Positions 45,056 through 53,832 of a stretch of 64,000 bases of DNA are shown one piece after another (position 1 is the stretch's first letter; each line of letters begins with the position of its first letter). Source of the stretch: Nitrososphaerota archaeon. Its GTDB lineage: Archaea > Thermoproteota > Nitrososphaeria > Nitrososphaerales > Nitrosopumilaceae. The notes under the pieces are model-generated. The model ran no database searches, was not told the origin of the DNA, and saw only the letters and a list, made by a program, of their open reading frames with translations. The translations under genes were made by a program, and so were the position numbers. The DNA lies in the NCBI GenBank assembly GCA_028866895.1, contig JAGWHF010000010.1:20665-84664 (forward strand), read 5' to 3'.

Positions 45056-46422
45056 ATTTCTCTCCTCATTACCTCTTCTATTATCTTCATTCCTTGGTTA
45101 AGTGTTTCCTCCGGCTGGCAAGCCGAGATCCTGACAAACCCCTGATAATTTCCAAAACCATCACCAGGTGCTATGGCAACACCATAATCTAAAAGCTTGT
45201 TTGTGAACTCGATCGTATCCATCTGCGGCCTGCCAAATCTGGCAAAAACGTACATGGCCCCGTCCGGTTCTATAAATTCCAATCCCATGGCCTTGGATTT
45301 TTCGACCAAGATCCTGAGCCTTGACCTGATCTTCTGGGTATTGCCTGTGGTGTCCGCCTCAAGTGCCTTCATGGCCACATACTGGATGGGTTCTGATACG
45401 TTTGTGAGTGCGAGGGACTGAAGCCTTGCCATCTTGTCTGCGGTATCCTTGCTCGAGATGGAATACCCGATCCTAAAACCAGTCATGGCATGTGATTTTG
45501 AAAAAGACTGGGTGACTATTGCCTTCTCATACTCGTACGAGAGTACGGACCTCCAGTCCCTAAATGCATACGAGGAGTAGATCTCATCGCTTAGCACGTG
45601 GATGTTCTTTCTCATTGCGATTTCCATTATGTCATCGAGCAGTTTTTTGGGGAGGATCTTGCCGGTGGGGTTGTTTGGGTAGTTTAGGACGAGCATCTTG
45701 GTGTTCTGGTTGATGGTGTTCTCAATCTCGTCAACACTGGGCTCCCATCCCTTCTCAAGGCTTGTGTGGATGGTCCTTACTTTGATACCGCAATTAAGAG
45801 CATTGTCCCTGTATGCAGGCCATGCGGGCTCGATGACGATTATCTCGTTGCCCGGGCTCAGGAGCGTAGATATTGCCAGAAAGATTGAAAATCTGGCACC
45901 GGGGGTTACTATGATATTCTGAGGGTCAGTTTTGGCAGCAAAATTTTTTGCTACATGGCTTGCAATTGATTGACGAAAACCCTCCATGCCCCTTGGGTCG
46001 CCATACTTTGTGTACCCCATGTCGTACACCTCAGAGAGGGACGTCTTGACAATTTCAGGGGGGAAAAAATCTGGCTCACCGACCTCCATGTGTATTATTT
46101 TTTTTCCTTGCCGCTCCATGTCTTTTGCCTTAAGAAAGACCGACATGTGTGTGGGCTTGTTTGTAGACTGGATTTTGATTGACTCGTTTAGGAGGAAATT
46201 CAACGTGGTAAGGCCGCTCTTCTCGTCAAGGCCTATCTCGGAACATAGGTCTACTACCTTCCTCCTCAGCTGGTTTTCCCGCTCCTCGTTTGTCACGCCC
46301 AGCCCAAGGTTGCTCTTGAGATTTCCGATCTCTTTTGCGGTATCATTCCTTTCTTTTAACAGTCTTAGGATGTCAAATGTTATCCTGTCCATCCTGTCCC
46401 GGAGCTTGTCAATTTCCGACAT
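45052..46422 (-). CDS. Chorismate mutase fused to a class I aminotransferase
   Basis: Residues 1-85 form an AroQ-type chorismate mutase (IDKLRDRMDRITFDILRLL, ERENQLRRKV), and about 90-456 a fold-type I PLP aminotransferase with VLNYPNNPTGKILP, LSDEIYSSYAF and the Schiff-base Lys in TQSFSKSHAMTGFRIGY. The fusion probably converts chorismate to prephenate and then transaminates it to arogenate, or transaminates the keto acids. The gene starts 6 bases after aroC and overlaps tyrA. Confidence 0.9.
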   Translation of the reverse strand: MSEIDKLRDRMDRITFDILRLLKERNDTAKEIGNLKSNLGLGVTNEERENQLRRKVVDLCSEIGLDEKSGLTTLNFLLNESIKIQSTNKPTHMSVFLKAKDMERQGKKIIHMEVGEPDFFPPEIVKTSLSEVYDMGYTKYGDPRGMEGFRQSIASHVAKNFAAKTDPQNIIVTPGARFSIFLAISTLLSPGNEIIVIEPAWPAYRDNALNCGIKVRTIHTSLEKGWEPSVDEIENTINQNTKMLVLNYPNNPTGKILPKKLLDDIMEIAMRKNIHVLSDEIYSSYAFRDWRSVLSYEYEKAIVTQSFSKSHAMTGFRIGYSISSKDTADKMARLQSLALTNVSEPIQYVAMKALEADTTGNTQKIRSRLRILVEKSKAMGLEFIEPDGAMYVFARFGRPQMDTIEFTNKLLDYGVAIAPGDGFGNYQGFVRISACQPEETLNQGMKIIEEVMRREI

Positions 46423-46428
46423 TTCGCA

Positions 46429-47523
46429 TCAAATCACTGTGGGGATGAAGCCTGCCCTCAATGCATGATCCGCAAGTACGACGGAGACGAGCGAGTCGAC
46501 CACCGGAGGGGCCCTTGGAACCACGCAAGGATCGTGTCTTCCTTGTACTATGAGTGACGTGGGTTTTTTCGTTCTCATGTCAACCGTCTGTTGTTTTTTA
46601 GCAATAGATGATGCGGGCTTGAAGGCTACCTTTAGCACTAGTGGCATGCCAGTTGAGATGCCGCCAAGTATGCCACCGGCATTATTTGTCTTGGTGACTA
46701 TTCTGCCGCTCCTTATTGTAAACTCGTCGTTATTTTCTGACCCGTGGAGGGTTGAACCGTGAAAGCCAGAGCCAAACTCAATCCCCTTTACTGCCGGGAT
46801 TGAAAACAGGGCCTTGCTGAGATCCGACTCGAGGGATCCAAATATTGGCTCGCCCAAGCCGACGGGGATGTTCGTTGTGATTGATTCTATCATCCCGCCC
46901 AGGGAATCCCCGCTTCTCCGTGCTGCAAGTATTGCAGCCCTCATCTTTTCCGCGGTATTTTTTTCAGGGCATCTCACTTCGTTGGTATAGATTGATTTGA
47001 TGGCTTTTTCCGTTGCTTGTGACCTCATACTTACCTTGCCGACTTGGCAGGTGTAGGAGAATGTCTCTACTTTGAGTGTCTGGGAGAGGAGCTTTCTTGC
47101 GATAGCTCCTGCCATGACGAAAGTCGCCGTGAGCCTTCCGGAGAACCTTCCGCCCCCCCTGTAATCGTTAAACCCCTTGTATTTGATGTATGCGGGGAAA
47201 TCGGAATGTCCGGGCCTTGGCTTGATGGACAAGTTTTCATAATCTCGGGATCTCTGGTCTTGATTCCATATTACCATTGCAATGGGTGCGCCAGTGGTGT
47301 AGCCGCGAAAGACACCGGAGAGTATCTCTACTTTGTCCTCCTCCTTTCTCTGGGTTGTGACTACTGATTGCCCGGGTTTTCGCAAATCTAGCATTTTCTG
47401 GATGTCTTTTTCATCAATCTCAAGTCCAGCCGGGCATCCATCCACAACCGCCCCTATGCACCTTCCGTGACTCTCTCCAAAACTCGTAAAAACATAGCGT
47501 TGGCCGATGGAACTTGATGACAT
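46429..47523 (-). CDS. aroC: Chorismate synthase
   Basis: A 364-residue AroC from ATG 47523: FTSFGESHGRCIGAVVDGCPAG, RPGHSDFPAYIKY, GGRFSGRLTATFVMAGAIA and GRHDPCVVPRAPPVVD. A longer frame to 47682 is open, but its first 53 residues match nothing in the family and overlap the divergent gene. It needs reduced FMN to make chorismate. First of the aroC/CM-AT/tyrA block. Confidence 0.94.
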   Translation of the reverse strand: MSSSSIGQRYVFTSFGESHGRCIGAVVDGCPAGLEIDEKDIQKMLDLRKPGQSVVTTQRKEEDKVEILSGVFRGYTTGAPIAMVIWNQDQRSRDYENLSIKPRPGHSDFPAYIKYKGFNDYRGGGRFSGRLTATFVMAGAIARKLLSQTLKVETFSYTCQVGKVSMRSQATEKAIKSIYTNEVRCPEKNTAEKMRAAILAARRSGDSLGGMIESITTNIPVGLGEPIFGSLESDLSKALFSIPAVKGIEFGSGFHGSTLHGSENNDEFTIRSGRIVTKTNNAGGILGGISTGMPLVLKVAFKPASSIAKKQQTVDMRTKKPTSLIVQGRHDPCVVPRAPPVVDSLVSVVLADHALRAGFIPTVI

Positions 47524-47626
47524 GCTGAAATTCGTTTTTAGATGCTTATATTCTTTAGAGTCAGCGCTGTGATTGGAACAAATCATTGCGTGAAAGTTAG
47601 ATAGATGGCCTGCAAACTTGTTTCTG

Positions 47627-48424
47627 ATGGAGATACGAAAAGCGAAACGGGATGACAGGCAGGCCGTATTGGAATTCTGCAAGGATACATTTCCTTGGGG
47701 TGACTATATCTCAGACGTCTGGGGAATCTGGGAATCGGACGGGGGGCTGTATGTCCTTGAGATGGAGGATGCAGTGGTAGGCGTCTACCATGTGGCCTTG
47801 CTTCAAAAGGAAGCATGGCTTGAGGGTATGAGAGTTCATCCAAATCATCGGAAAAAAGGGCTTGGCACCGCGATGATGGGGCATGCGGAATCGGTAGTAA
47901 AGGAAGGAACGATCAGGCTCGTAATTGAAAGCGAAAACCATCCATCGATAAAGATGGTAAGGAACATGGGCTACGATATTGAGAGTGAGTGGAGGCTTTA
48001 CGTCATGGAGCCGGGGAGGGAGACCTCAAAGGCCTCCATTGCAGAAACCGCCGCCAATCTGGCGGATCTTGCCGACTCGCATACTTATGCAGATTCATGG
48101 AAATGGCTTCCGCTGGACGGCGAGGAACTGGGAAAACTAGTTGGGAATGGCAGGGTCGTGGAATGCTCACAAAATGGCTCCGTCTTGGCTGCTGGGATCT
48201 GGAACAGGTCGAGGGATTTTCCAGAGGCATTCCAGATCGGTTTTATCAACGGTACGGGAGATGGAATTGATGAAATCCTGAAGTTTGCAAAGAACAGGGC
48301 CTTTGAGACGGGCTGTCGTAGGATTCAAGTCTTTGCGCCCGAAAGGTTCAAGCTGAATTCTAGTCTGTTGGAGGTAAAGTCCTTGTTCTACTTGATGAGA
48401 AAGGAATTGCGAAAGACCCTATAA
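47627..48424 (+). CDS. GNAT acetyltransferase with an extended C-terminal half
   Basis: From ATG 47627 a 265-residue protein. Residues 1-130 are a standard GNAT domain (EGMRVHPNHRKKGLGTAMM is the acetyl-CoA loop). The remaining 135 residues resemble a second, degenerate GNAT-like fold (AFQIGFINGTGDGIDEILKFA). Substrate unknown. A TTG at 47618 is an alternative start. This gene and the next three interrupt the aromatic cluster. Confidence 0.8.
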   Translation: MEIRKAKRDDRQAVLEFCKDTFPWGDYISDVWGIWESDGGLYVLEMEDAVVGVYHVALLQKEAWLEGMRVHPNHRKKGLGTAMMGHAESVVKEGTIRLVIESENHPSIKMVRNMGYDIESEWRLYVMEPGRETSKASIAETAANLADLADSHTYADSWKWLPLDGEELGKLVGNGRVVECSQNGSVLAAGIWNRSRDFPEAFQIGFINGTGDGIDEILKFAKNRAFETGCRRIQVFAPERFKLNSSLLEVKSLFYLMRKELRKTL

Positions 48425-48445
48425 TGGGCGGACCTGACAAGGATC

Positions 48446-48853
48446 ATGAACTACTGGTTGCTCAAACAAGAACCTGGCACCTACAACTATGAAATGCTTG
48501 AAAAGGACGGAAGAACCGTATGGGACGGAGTTCACAACAACCTTGCACTAAAACATATCAGGGCGATGAAAAAGGGGGATCGGGCCATCTTTTATCATAC
48601 GGGAGATGAAAAACAGGCGGTGGGAATTGTGGAGATAACGACCAATCCATATCCGAATCCAGATGAGGATGACAACAGGTATGTGGTGATGGATGTCAGG
48701 CCGGCCCGGTCGCTGAAAAGACCTGTAACACTTGCCGAAATCAAAAATGATCCAAAATTCAAGAACTGGGTTCTCCTGAGGATATCTAGGCTGTCAGTAA
48801 TGCCTGTCCCAAAAGCACTCTGGGACGAGATCTTGAAAAAATCGGAAAAATGA
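48446..48853 (+). CDS. EVE (PUA-like) domain protein
   Basis: A 135-residue EVE domain: MNYWLLKQEPGTYNYEML, TVWDGVHNNLALKHIRAMKKGDRAIFYHTG and VVMDVRPARSLKRPVTLAEI. EVE proteins bind modified bases in DNA or RNA. It lies 21 bases after the GNAT gene on the same strand. Confidence 0.9.
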   Translation: MNYWLLKQEPGTYNYEMLEKDGRTVWDGVHNNLALKHIRAMKKGDRAIFYHTGDEKQAVGIVEITTNPYPNPDEDDNRYVVMDVRPARSLKRPVTLAEIKNDPKFKNWVLLRISRLSVMPVPKALWDEILKKSEK

Positions 48854-48864
48854 TCGATATCTTC

Positions 48865-49284
48865 TCACTGCCCCAGTACCTGTAGCAGGACCTCCCGCTG
48901 CCTGCCGTGAACGTCCATCTCTACGAGCACTACCTGCTGCCAGGTTCCGAGGGTTAAACTTCCATCCCTGATAGGTACTGTCAGACTGGGCCCCACAAGG
49001 GAGGCACGAACATGAGAATGCCCGTTACCGTCATGCCACATCTTCTGGTGTTCATACTCTGCATTTTTAGGTGCTACCCTTTCGAGCATTCTGGGGAAAT
49101 CCTCCCGCAGTCCTGGCTCGTATTCTATGGTGGTGACTGCAGCAGTTGATCCAGTCACGAATATTGTGACTATGCCATCGCGGACCTTGAACGAGTTGAT
49201 TGCTGATTTGATCTCCTCGCTGATGTCCACCATGTCGCCCTCGCCCTTTGTGGTTACGGGGATTGTCTTTGTCTTGATTTCCAT
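48865..49284 (-). CDS. YjbQ/UPF0047 family protein
   Basis: A 139-residue UPF0047 protein with HDGNGHSHVRASLVGPSLTVPI and TLGTWQQVVLVEMD. Members have been reported to have weak thiamine-phosphate synthase activity; the true role is uncertain. It ends 11 bases from the convergent EVE gene. Confidence 0.88.
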   Translation of the reverse strand: MEIKTKTIPVTTKGEGDMVDISEEIKSAINSFKVRDGIVTIFVTGSTAAVTTIEYEPGLREDFPRMLERVAPKNAEYEHQKMWHDGNGHSHVRASLVGPSLTVPIRDGSLTLGTWQQVVLVEMDVHGRQREVLLQVLGQ

Positions 49285-49495
49285 GGATATCTTTTACCAT
49301 TTGTTTAATTGAAGTTATTCTTTCGAGGGCATGGTCCGGTATTTCCATGCCTTCTGAGTGCCAATGGGTAGTGCGAAAGGAATCTAGGTTCCAGTAGGTC
49401 TAAACGGACCCGCTGGGCGTCGTTACCCCCGTTTTTAAGATCAGTTCCAGCAGTTTGGAACGCGGAATAGTGTTTTTTCATAAACCATCCAAACC

Positions 49496-49954
49496 TTATT
49501 TCAGTTTAAAAAACAGCCAGTTTTTTTCTTGTGGCTTGAAATGCAATAGGCAGTACCGTCCCTCCAACTTCTTGCCCTTTATCAATACTATCATCTTGTT
49601 AGGGCGGCTTTCCAGCAGCTCGAAGGTGCCAGCGTCCCATATGGTGACTGTGCCTGCTCCGTAGTTTCCACCTGGTATCTCGCCTTCAAACAACGCATAT
49701 TCCAGCGGATGATTCTCTACTTGTACTGCTAGCCTTTTTTCGCCCTTCTTTTGGGGAGGGGTCTTGGGCAGGGCCCAGCTTTTCAGCGTGCCGTCAATCT
49801 CAAACCTCAAATCCCAATGGAGACTTTTTGCATGATGTTCTTGTATTACATAAATGGGATGTGATAAATTGCGCCCGTCGATTCGCTTTAGAATATCCTG
49901 GCAGAATCCATTGATTGTCTCACCTTCAATGTCTTTTCCACCCGATGCCGGCAA
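49496..49954 (-). CDS. Stand-alone LigD-type 3'-phosphoesterase domain
   Basis: A 152-residue protein equal to the PE domain of bacterial LigD: IQEHHAKSLHWDLRFEIDG (metal-binding His/Asp), LPKTPPQKKGEKRLAVQVENHPLEYALFEGEIP and YGAGTVTIWDAGTFE. It trims 3'-phosphate and ribonucleotide ends of DNA. No ligase, polymerase or Ku gene is adjacent. Solo PE proteins are known in some archaea. Confidence 0.88.
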   Translation of the reverse strand: MPASGGKDIEGETINGFCQDILKRIDGRNLSHPIYVIQEHHAKSLHWDLRFEIDGTLKSWALPKTPPQKKGEKRLAVQVENHPLEYALFEGEIPGGNYGAGTVTIWDAGTFELLESRPNKMIVLIKGKKLEGRYCLLHFKPQEKNWLFFKLK

Positions 49955-49999
49955 GACCTGCCTTCTTGCAAAAGTGGGGGATTTTGGGCCGATGCGGGT

Positions 50000-50131
50000 C
50001 TACTCCTCCGATTCTTCGAATTTTTCATCCTGCTCGTATCCCTGCTCGAGTTCGGCCTGATGGAGGTGTTCCTTGGCAACCTCGTGCTCCCACTCCTTCT
50101 CATTGTTCTTCTTCACCTTTTTCCTTGCCAT
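50000..50131 (-). CDS. Small highly charged protein (43 residues)
   Basis: An ATG at 50131 opens a 43-residue frame: a Lys-rich start (MARKKVKKNNEKEWEHEV) followed by an acidic, Glu-rich half ending QDEKFEESEE. It lies 45 bases upstream of the PE-domain gene and on the same strand. The charge segregation and good start suggest a real small protein, perhaps nucleic-acid-associated, but no family is recognised. Confidence 0.5.
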   Translation of the reverse strand: MARKKVKKNNEKEWEHEVAKEHLHQAELEQGYEQDEKFEESEE

Positions 50132-50215
50132 GGTTTTGGTAGGTGCCTACTCAATATTAGGGGCGTCCAGATTATCACACCTGAAAACGGCTCCTGGAAA
50201 GGGGGGCAGGCTGCA

Positions 50216-51478
50216 TTATAATATAATTTTGGCGCCTATTCTTTGCATGTCTCCAATGAAAGTAGGATAGGAGACATCAACTGACTCCGGATCTGTGACG
50301 ACGCAGTTTCCAACATACATTCCTGCGATGCAAAATGCCATGAACAGGCGGTGATCATCCGATGAATCAAGCATTGCCCCTCTCATACTTGTTGGAGGGC
50401 TCAGAATCAAACCGTCCTCTTTTTCTACTACGCCTACCCCTATCTTTGCAAGCTCCCTAGCAAGGACGGAAATCCGGTCGGTTTCCTTGAACCGTGCGTG
50501 CCTCACGTTGTAAATCTCGATTGTATCTGATGCTTCAAGCGCCAGGATGGCCATGGCGGGCAGGAGATCCGGAGTGTTTGAGAGATCGAATCTTCCGCCA
50601 CGAAGCCTCTCGGGGGATTCCACTCTTACCGTGTCGCCTATGTGAACCTTGACGCCCATCTTCTCAAGATGGGTAATCATCTCTCTATCGCCCTGGGGCA
50701 GATCTCCTATGGGCGCACAAATTTCCATCCGATGTCCTACAAGTACAGCGGCAGCCAGAAGCAATGCCATGCTGGAAAAGTCGGCAGGAACGGTGAAGTC
50801 GGCGGGCCGGTATTCCTGCCTTTCCACGCGGTATTTCTTGTAGGGTAGCGTGACGTCTACTGCGACGCCGAATTTTTTCATTGTTGCAATGGTTGCATCA
50901 AGGTAGGGTTTTGAGACCAAGTCTCCCTCTATCTCGAGGCTTATGCCCACATCTGTCTTGGGGGCCGCAATCATGATTGCGGATATGAACTGGCTTGAGA
51001 CCGAGCCTGGAATGGTGGTGCTTCCCCCTGAAATCCTCCCAGTAATGGTAAGCGGGGGAGTGCCGGTTGACGAGGCGCATCTTGCACCAAGTTTTACGAG
51101 GGCATCCAACAGGGGTTGCATGGGGCGCTTTTTCAGGCTGTCGTCACCTGTCAAGATGATTTTTTTGTCGGAGAGTGATGCTATTGCGGATGCTATCCTG
51201 ATTGTTGTGCCAGAGTTGGATGCGTCAATCTCGTTTGATGTGGGGTTGACATAGCCCGTGCCATCTATGGTCACAGTGGTGCCGTCGACACTTATGGTTG
51301 ATCCTAAAACCCTGCACGCGTTTATCGTAGCAACCGTATCCCTTGAGAGAAGGACATTCCTTATGGTGCTCCTGCCCTTCGCAAGCGATGCAATGAATAT
51401 TGCACGATGTGTGTAGCTCTTGTTGGGGGGACAGGATATTGTGCCTGACAGCGTGGACTTTTCAACACTACAGTTCAT
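50216..51478 (-). CDS. aroA: EPSP synthase (3-phosphoshikimate 1-carboxyvinyltransferase)
   Basis: A 420-residue AroA from ATG 51478: SCPPNKSYTHRAIFIASLAKG, ASNSGTTIRIASAIA, GSVSSQFISAIMIAAP and the later LSNTPDLLPAMAI and DDHRLFMAFCIAGM. It joins PEP to shikimate-3-phosphate. The start overlaps the end of the shikimate kinase gene by 11 bases; the longer frame (to 51538) would overlap it more and add an unrelated N-terminus. Confidence 0.94.
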   Translation of the reverse strand: MNCSVEKSTLSGTISCPPNKSYTHRAIFIASLAKGRSTIRNVLLSRDTVATINACRVLGSTISVDGTTVTIDGTGYVNPTSNEIDASNSGTTIRIASAIASLSDKKIILTGDDSLKKRPMQPLLDALVKLGARCASSTGTPPLTITGRISGGSTTIPGSVSSQFISAIMIAAPKTDVGISLEIEGDLVSKPYLDATIATMKKFGVAVDVTLPYKKYRVERQEYRPADFTVPADFSSMALLLAAAVLVGHRMEICAPIGDLPQGDREMITHLEKMGVKVHIGDTVRVESPERLRGGRFDLSNTPDLLPAMAILALEASDTIEIYNVRHARFKETDRISVLARELAKIGVGVVEKEDGLILSPPTSMRGAMLDSSDDHRLFMAFCIAGMYVGNCVVTDPESVDVSYPTFIGDMQRIGAKIIL

Positions 51479-52322
51479 GGACTTTGGCCCTCTGGTTTGT
51501 GATCTGCGAGACCAGCGTGGTTCCGTCAAGCTGCGCAAATACTTTTTTTACAAGCGCCACCTTCTCGTTTTTTGCCACTGCCGCAACGGCTGGGCCGTTG
51601 CCCGACAGGGAGGCCCCAAGAGCACCGCTTTCCATCAAGTCCGTGAGGATCCTAGGATCTGAACCCAGAATGGAGGATGCCGCAAGGCCGTTGAGAATCA
51701 TCGCGTTCCAGTAGTCCGAACTGTTTGCAAGGCCCCAAGCCTGCGCAAATACATTGTGCAAAATTTTCAATTTCTTTACATTTCCCCTCTTCCTTGAACG
51801 GGGCACGAAAATTATCGCGGAAATGTCATCCGGGGCCTTTTCAGCCCTTGTGATCTTCATGTTTGTGTTGTCAGTTACCACGAATCCCCCAAAATAACAG
51901 CCGCATGCGTCGTCAAAGGCGCCTGTGATGCTTACCTTTGCCTTGATGGATGCATGGACGCCGTCCCTGAGAATGTCCATGTCTGATGCTCTTGGCTTGA
52001 AGATTTTGGCGCATGCAAGCGATACTGCGGAAGATATGGCACTGGAGCTCTTCAATCCGTACCCGGATGGTATTTGGGTGCGTATGGAAATTCTCAGTTT
52101 GTTCCTTTCAAGGTCAGACCTTGGGACTGATTGCTCGATTACCGCCCTTATCAGGCGTGCAGAAAGGTTGGATTCCTTGTTTTCAAAAACGATGCCCCTT
52201 CCTGGCACGGCCTCCACCACTGCCTGGATTGGTATGGATATCCCCAGTGTGGCACCCCTTCCGGTTGCAATGGCATTTACTATCGAGATAGCACCGTGCA
52301 TCTCCGCCCTTACTTGGACCAT
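51468..52322 (-). CDS. aroK: Archaeal shikimate kinase (GHMP family)
   Basis: A 284-residue GHMP kinase with the phosphate loop SGYGLKSSSAISSAV and the C-terminal LSGNGPAVAAVAK motif. Archaea use this family instead of the bacterial P-loop AroK. It starts 3 bases after aroE and overlaps aroA. Confidence 0.93.
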   Translation of the reverse strand: MVQVRAEMHGAISIVNAIATGRGATLGISIPIQAVVEAVPGRGIVFENKESNLSARLIRAVIEQSVPRSDLERNKLRISIRTQIPSGYGLKSSSAISSAVSLACAKIFKPRASDMDILRDGVHASIKAKVSITGAFDDACGCYFGGFVVTDNTNMKITRAEKAPDDISAIIFVPRSRKRGNVKKLKILHNVFAQAWGLANSSDYWNAMILNGLAASSILGSDPRILTDLMESGALGASLSGNGPAVAAVAKNEKVALVKKVFAQLDGTTLVSQITNQRAKVHEL

Positions 52323-52325
52323 CTG

Positions 52326-53147
52326 CTAGAACCTCCCAAGCAACGTCAATTTCATTGCTTCGTACGGAGCTGGTCTTCCGATCCAGATCTCAAATGATTT
52401 CATGGCCTGGGCTAGGAGCATCTCCCAGCCGTATATTATGGCCGCTCCTCTCTCCTTTGCCTCGACTATCAACTGTGTTTCGACAGGCATGTATACGATG
52501 TCATAAACGATGGTGCCTTTTGTTATCTTTCTCGTGGATATTGGAAGCCCTGTTCCCTTCAGGCCTACCGAGGTTGCGTTAATGATGAACTTGTACTTGT
52601 CTGCAGTTTCGCCTGCAGTGGCAATGTCGACGCAGTCGGATTCAACTCCTAATTTTTCAGCGAATTTCGCAAGGCTCTCGGCCCGCTCGGCTGTCCTGTT
52701 TGCAATGGTTATCCTGCCAGCCTTTTCTTTTGCCAATCCGGCCACAATTGCCCTTGCAGCCCCACCTGCGCCTACTATCAGCACATCCATCCCGCTGCAG
52801 TCGATTTTTCTCTTTCTTACTGGATCGAGGAATCCCCAGACATCTGTATTGTAGCCCTTGAGATATCCGTCATTATTTACTACTGTATTTGTTGCACCAA
52901 CCGCCCGGCATTCCTCATCAGCCTCGTCTAGCAGGCGCATCATGTCTACCTTGTGTGGAATCGTGACGTTGAATCCGGCAATGTTGATCTTCTTCAGGTC
53001 GGAAATTCCTGCCTCTAGCTCCCCCTTTGGGATGCGGTAGGCAATATACGTGCAGTCAAGACCGAGGAATGCAAAGGATGCGTTGTGAAGTGCCGGCGAT
53101 AACGAGTGATCAATGGGGTCGCCTATGACGGCATAAGTCCTAGTCAT
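52326..53147 (-). CDS. aroE: Shikimate dehydrogenase
   Basis: A 273-residue AroE: YAVIGDPIDHSLSPALHNA, GFNVTIPHKVDMM (catalytic Lys), VGATNTVVN, and the NADP loop LIVGAGGAARAIVAGLA followed by NRTAERAE. It reduces 3-dehydroshikimate. First of the aroE-aroK-aroA block. Confidence 0.94.
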   Translation of the reverse strand: MTRTYAVIGDPIDHSLSPALHNASFAFLGLDCTYIAYRIPKGELEAGISDLKKINIAGFNVTIPHKVDMMRLLDEADEECRAVGATNTVVNNDGYLKGYNTDVWGFLDPVRKRKIDCSGMDVLIVGAGGAARAIVAGLAKEKAGRITIANRTAERAESLAKFAEKLGVESDCVDIATAGETADKYKFIINATSVGLKGTGLPISTRKITKGTIVYDIVYMPVETQLIVEAKERGAAIIYGWEMLLAQAMKSFEIWIGRPAPYEAMKLTLLGRF

Positions 53148-53203
53148 CGAGAACTAGTCTTGCCGCCTCATCATTTAAGGATACGGCATGCGTTTGGCCA
53201 AGC

Positions 53204-53488
53204 CTAGACGCCGTAACGGTTTGTTCCCGAATAGAATTTTTTTAGGCTCGACCCGCATTTTGGACATGTTCGTTGCCGGTGTATGGTGGCGCAATCAAGG
53301 CAGACAAAGGGCGCCTCCGTGTTTCTAGAACCCTTGTAATAATATATTATGATGTAAGCTAGGACCACGACCCAGACAAGCATCAGGAGGGGTACGAGGC
53401 GGAAAAGGCCAAGTACCGCAGTCACCGCTATGGCAAGAAGGGTTGCGTTTCTTGGGGGATTGTTAAGAATGCTTCCCAGATTCACCAT
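53204..53488 (-). CDS. Two-helix membrane protein with a zinc ribbon
   Basis: A 94-residue protein with two hydrophobic helices (about 14-50) and a C-terminal zinc ribbon, CLDC and CPKC, ending in a basic tail. The type is common in archaea; function unknown. It ends 56 bases upstream of the aroE start, on the same strand. Confidence 0.72.
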   Translation of the reverse strand: MVNLGSILNNPPRNATLLAIAVTAVLGLFRLVPLLMLVWVVVLAYIIIYYYKGSRNTEAPFVCLDCATIHRQRTCPKCGSSLKKFYSGTNRYGV

Positions 53489-53578
53489 TGTTTTACCATT
53501 CTCTTCATAATAAGGCTGCCTTGGTTTTAGAGGTTCCGAGCAAAGGATCAGTTAATTAGACCATGGAAGAAATGTCGT

Positions 53579-53827
53579 TTGTTGCACTCGGACGATTTTA
53601 GGGATATTGTAGGGGAATGCGGAAAGTTGCTTGATGACTGCATGGGGCTGTTGGCCGACGTTGAATTTGACCTCAGCTCAGCAAACGAGGACGCCTTGGA
53701 GCCAATAGCCTCCAAAACTGAGATATCTGACATGGCAGATGACGTTGCTTCCTCGCTGCGCATCAAGAGGGCCGAGTCATGCTTCGTCAAAAGGCATCTA
53801 TCCTGGGCTGGACCTGAATCCGACTGA
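53579..53827 (+). CDS. Possible small acidic protein
   Basis: An 82-residue frame from TTG 53579 (or 53576), rich in Asp, Glu and Leu (LLDDCMGLLADVEFDLSSANEDAL), predicted all-helical. The start is weak (no ATG, no clear ribosome site), and the stop lies 5 bases from the aroD end. Keep as possible only; the antisense frame looks like a shadow of it. Confidence 0.4.
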   Translation: MLHSDDFRDIVGECGKLLDDCMGLLADVEFDLSSANEDALEPIASKTEISDMADDVASSLRIKRAESCFVKRHLSWAGPESD

Positions 53828-53832
53828 TCTTT

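Noticed and set aside
49067..49348. 93-residue minus-strand frame beginning MEIPDHALERI
   Set aside because: Its start looks protein-like, but most of it overlaps yjbQ in another frame and lacks any pattern.
49349..49495. GC-rich stretch with hairpin-like GGAATCTAGGTTCC, considered as an RNA gene
   Set aside because: No cloverleaf or known RNA motif; arms too short to claim.
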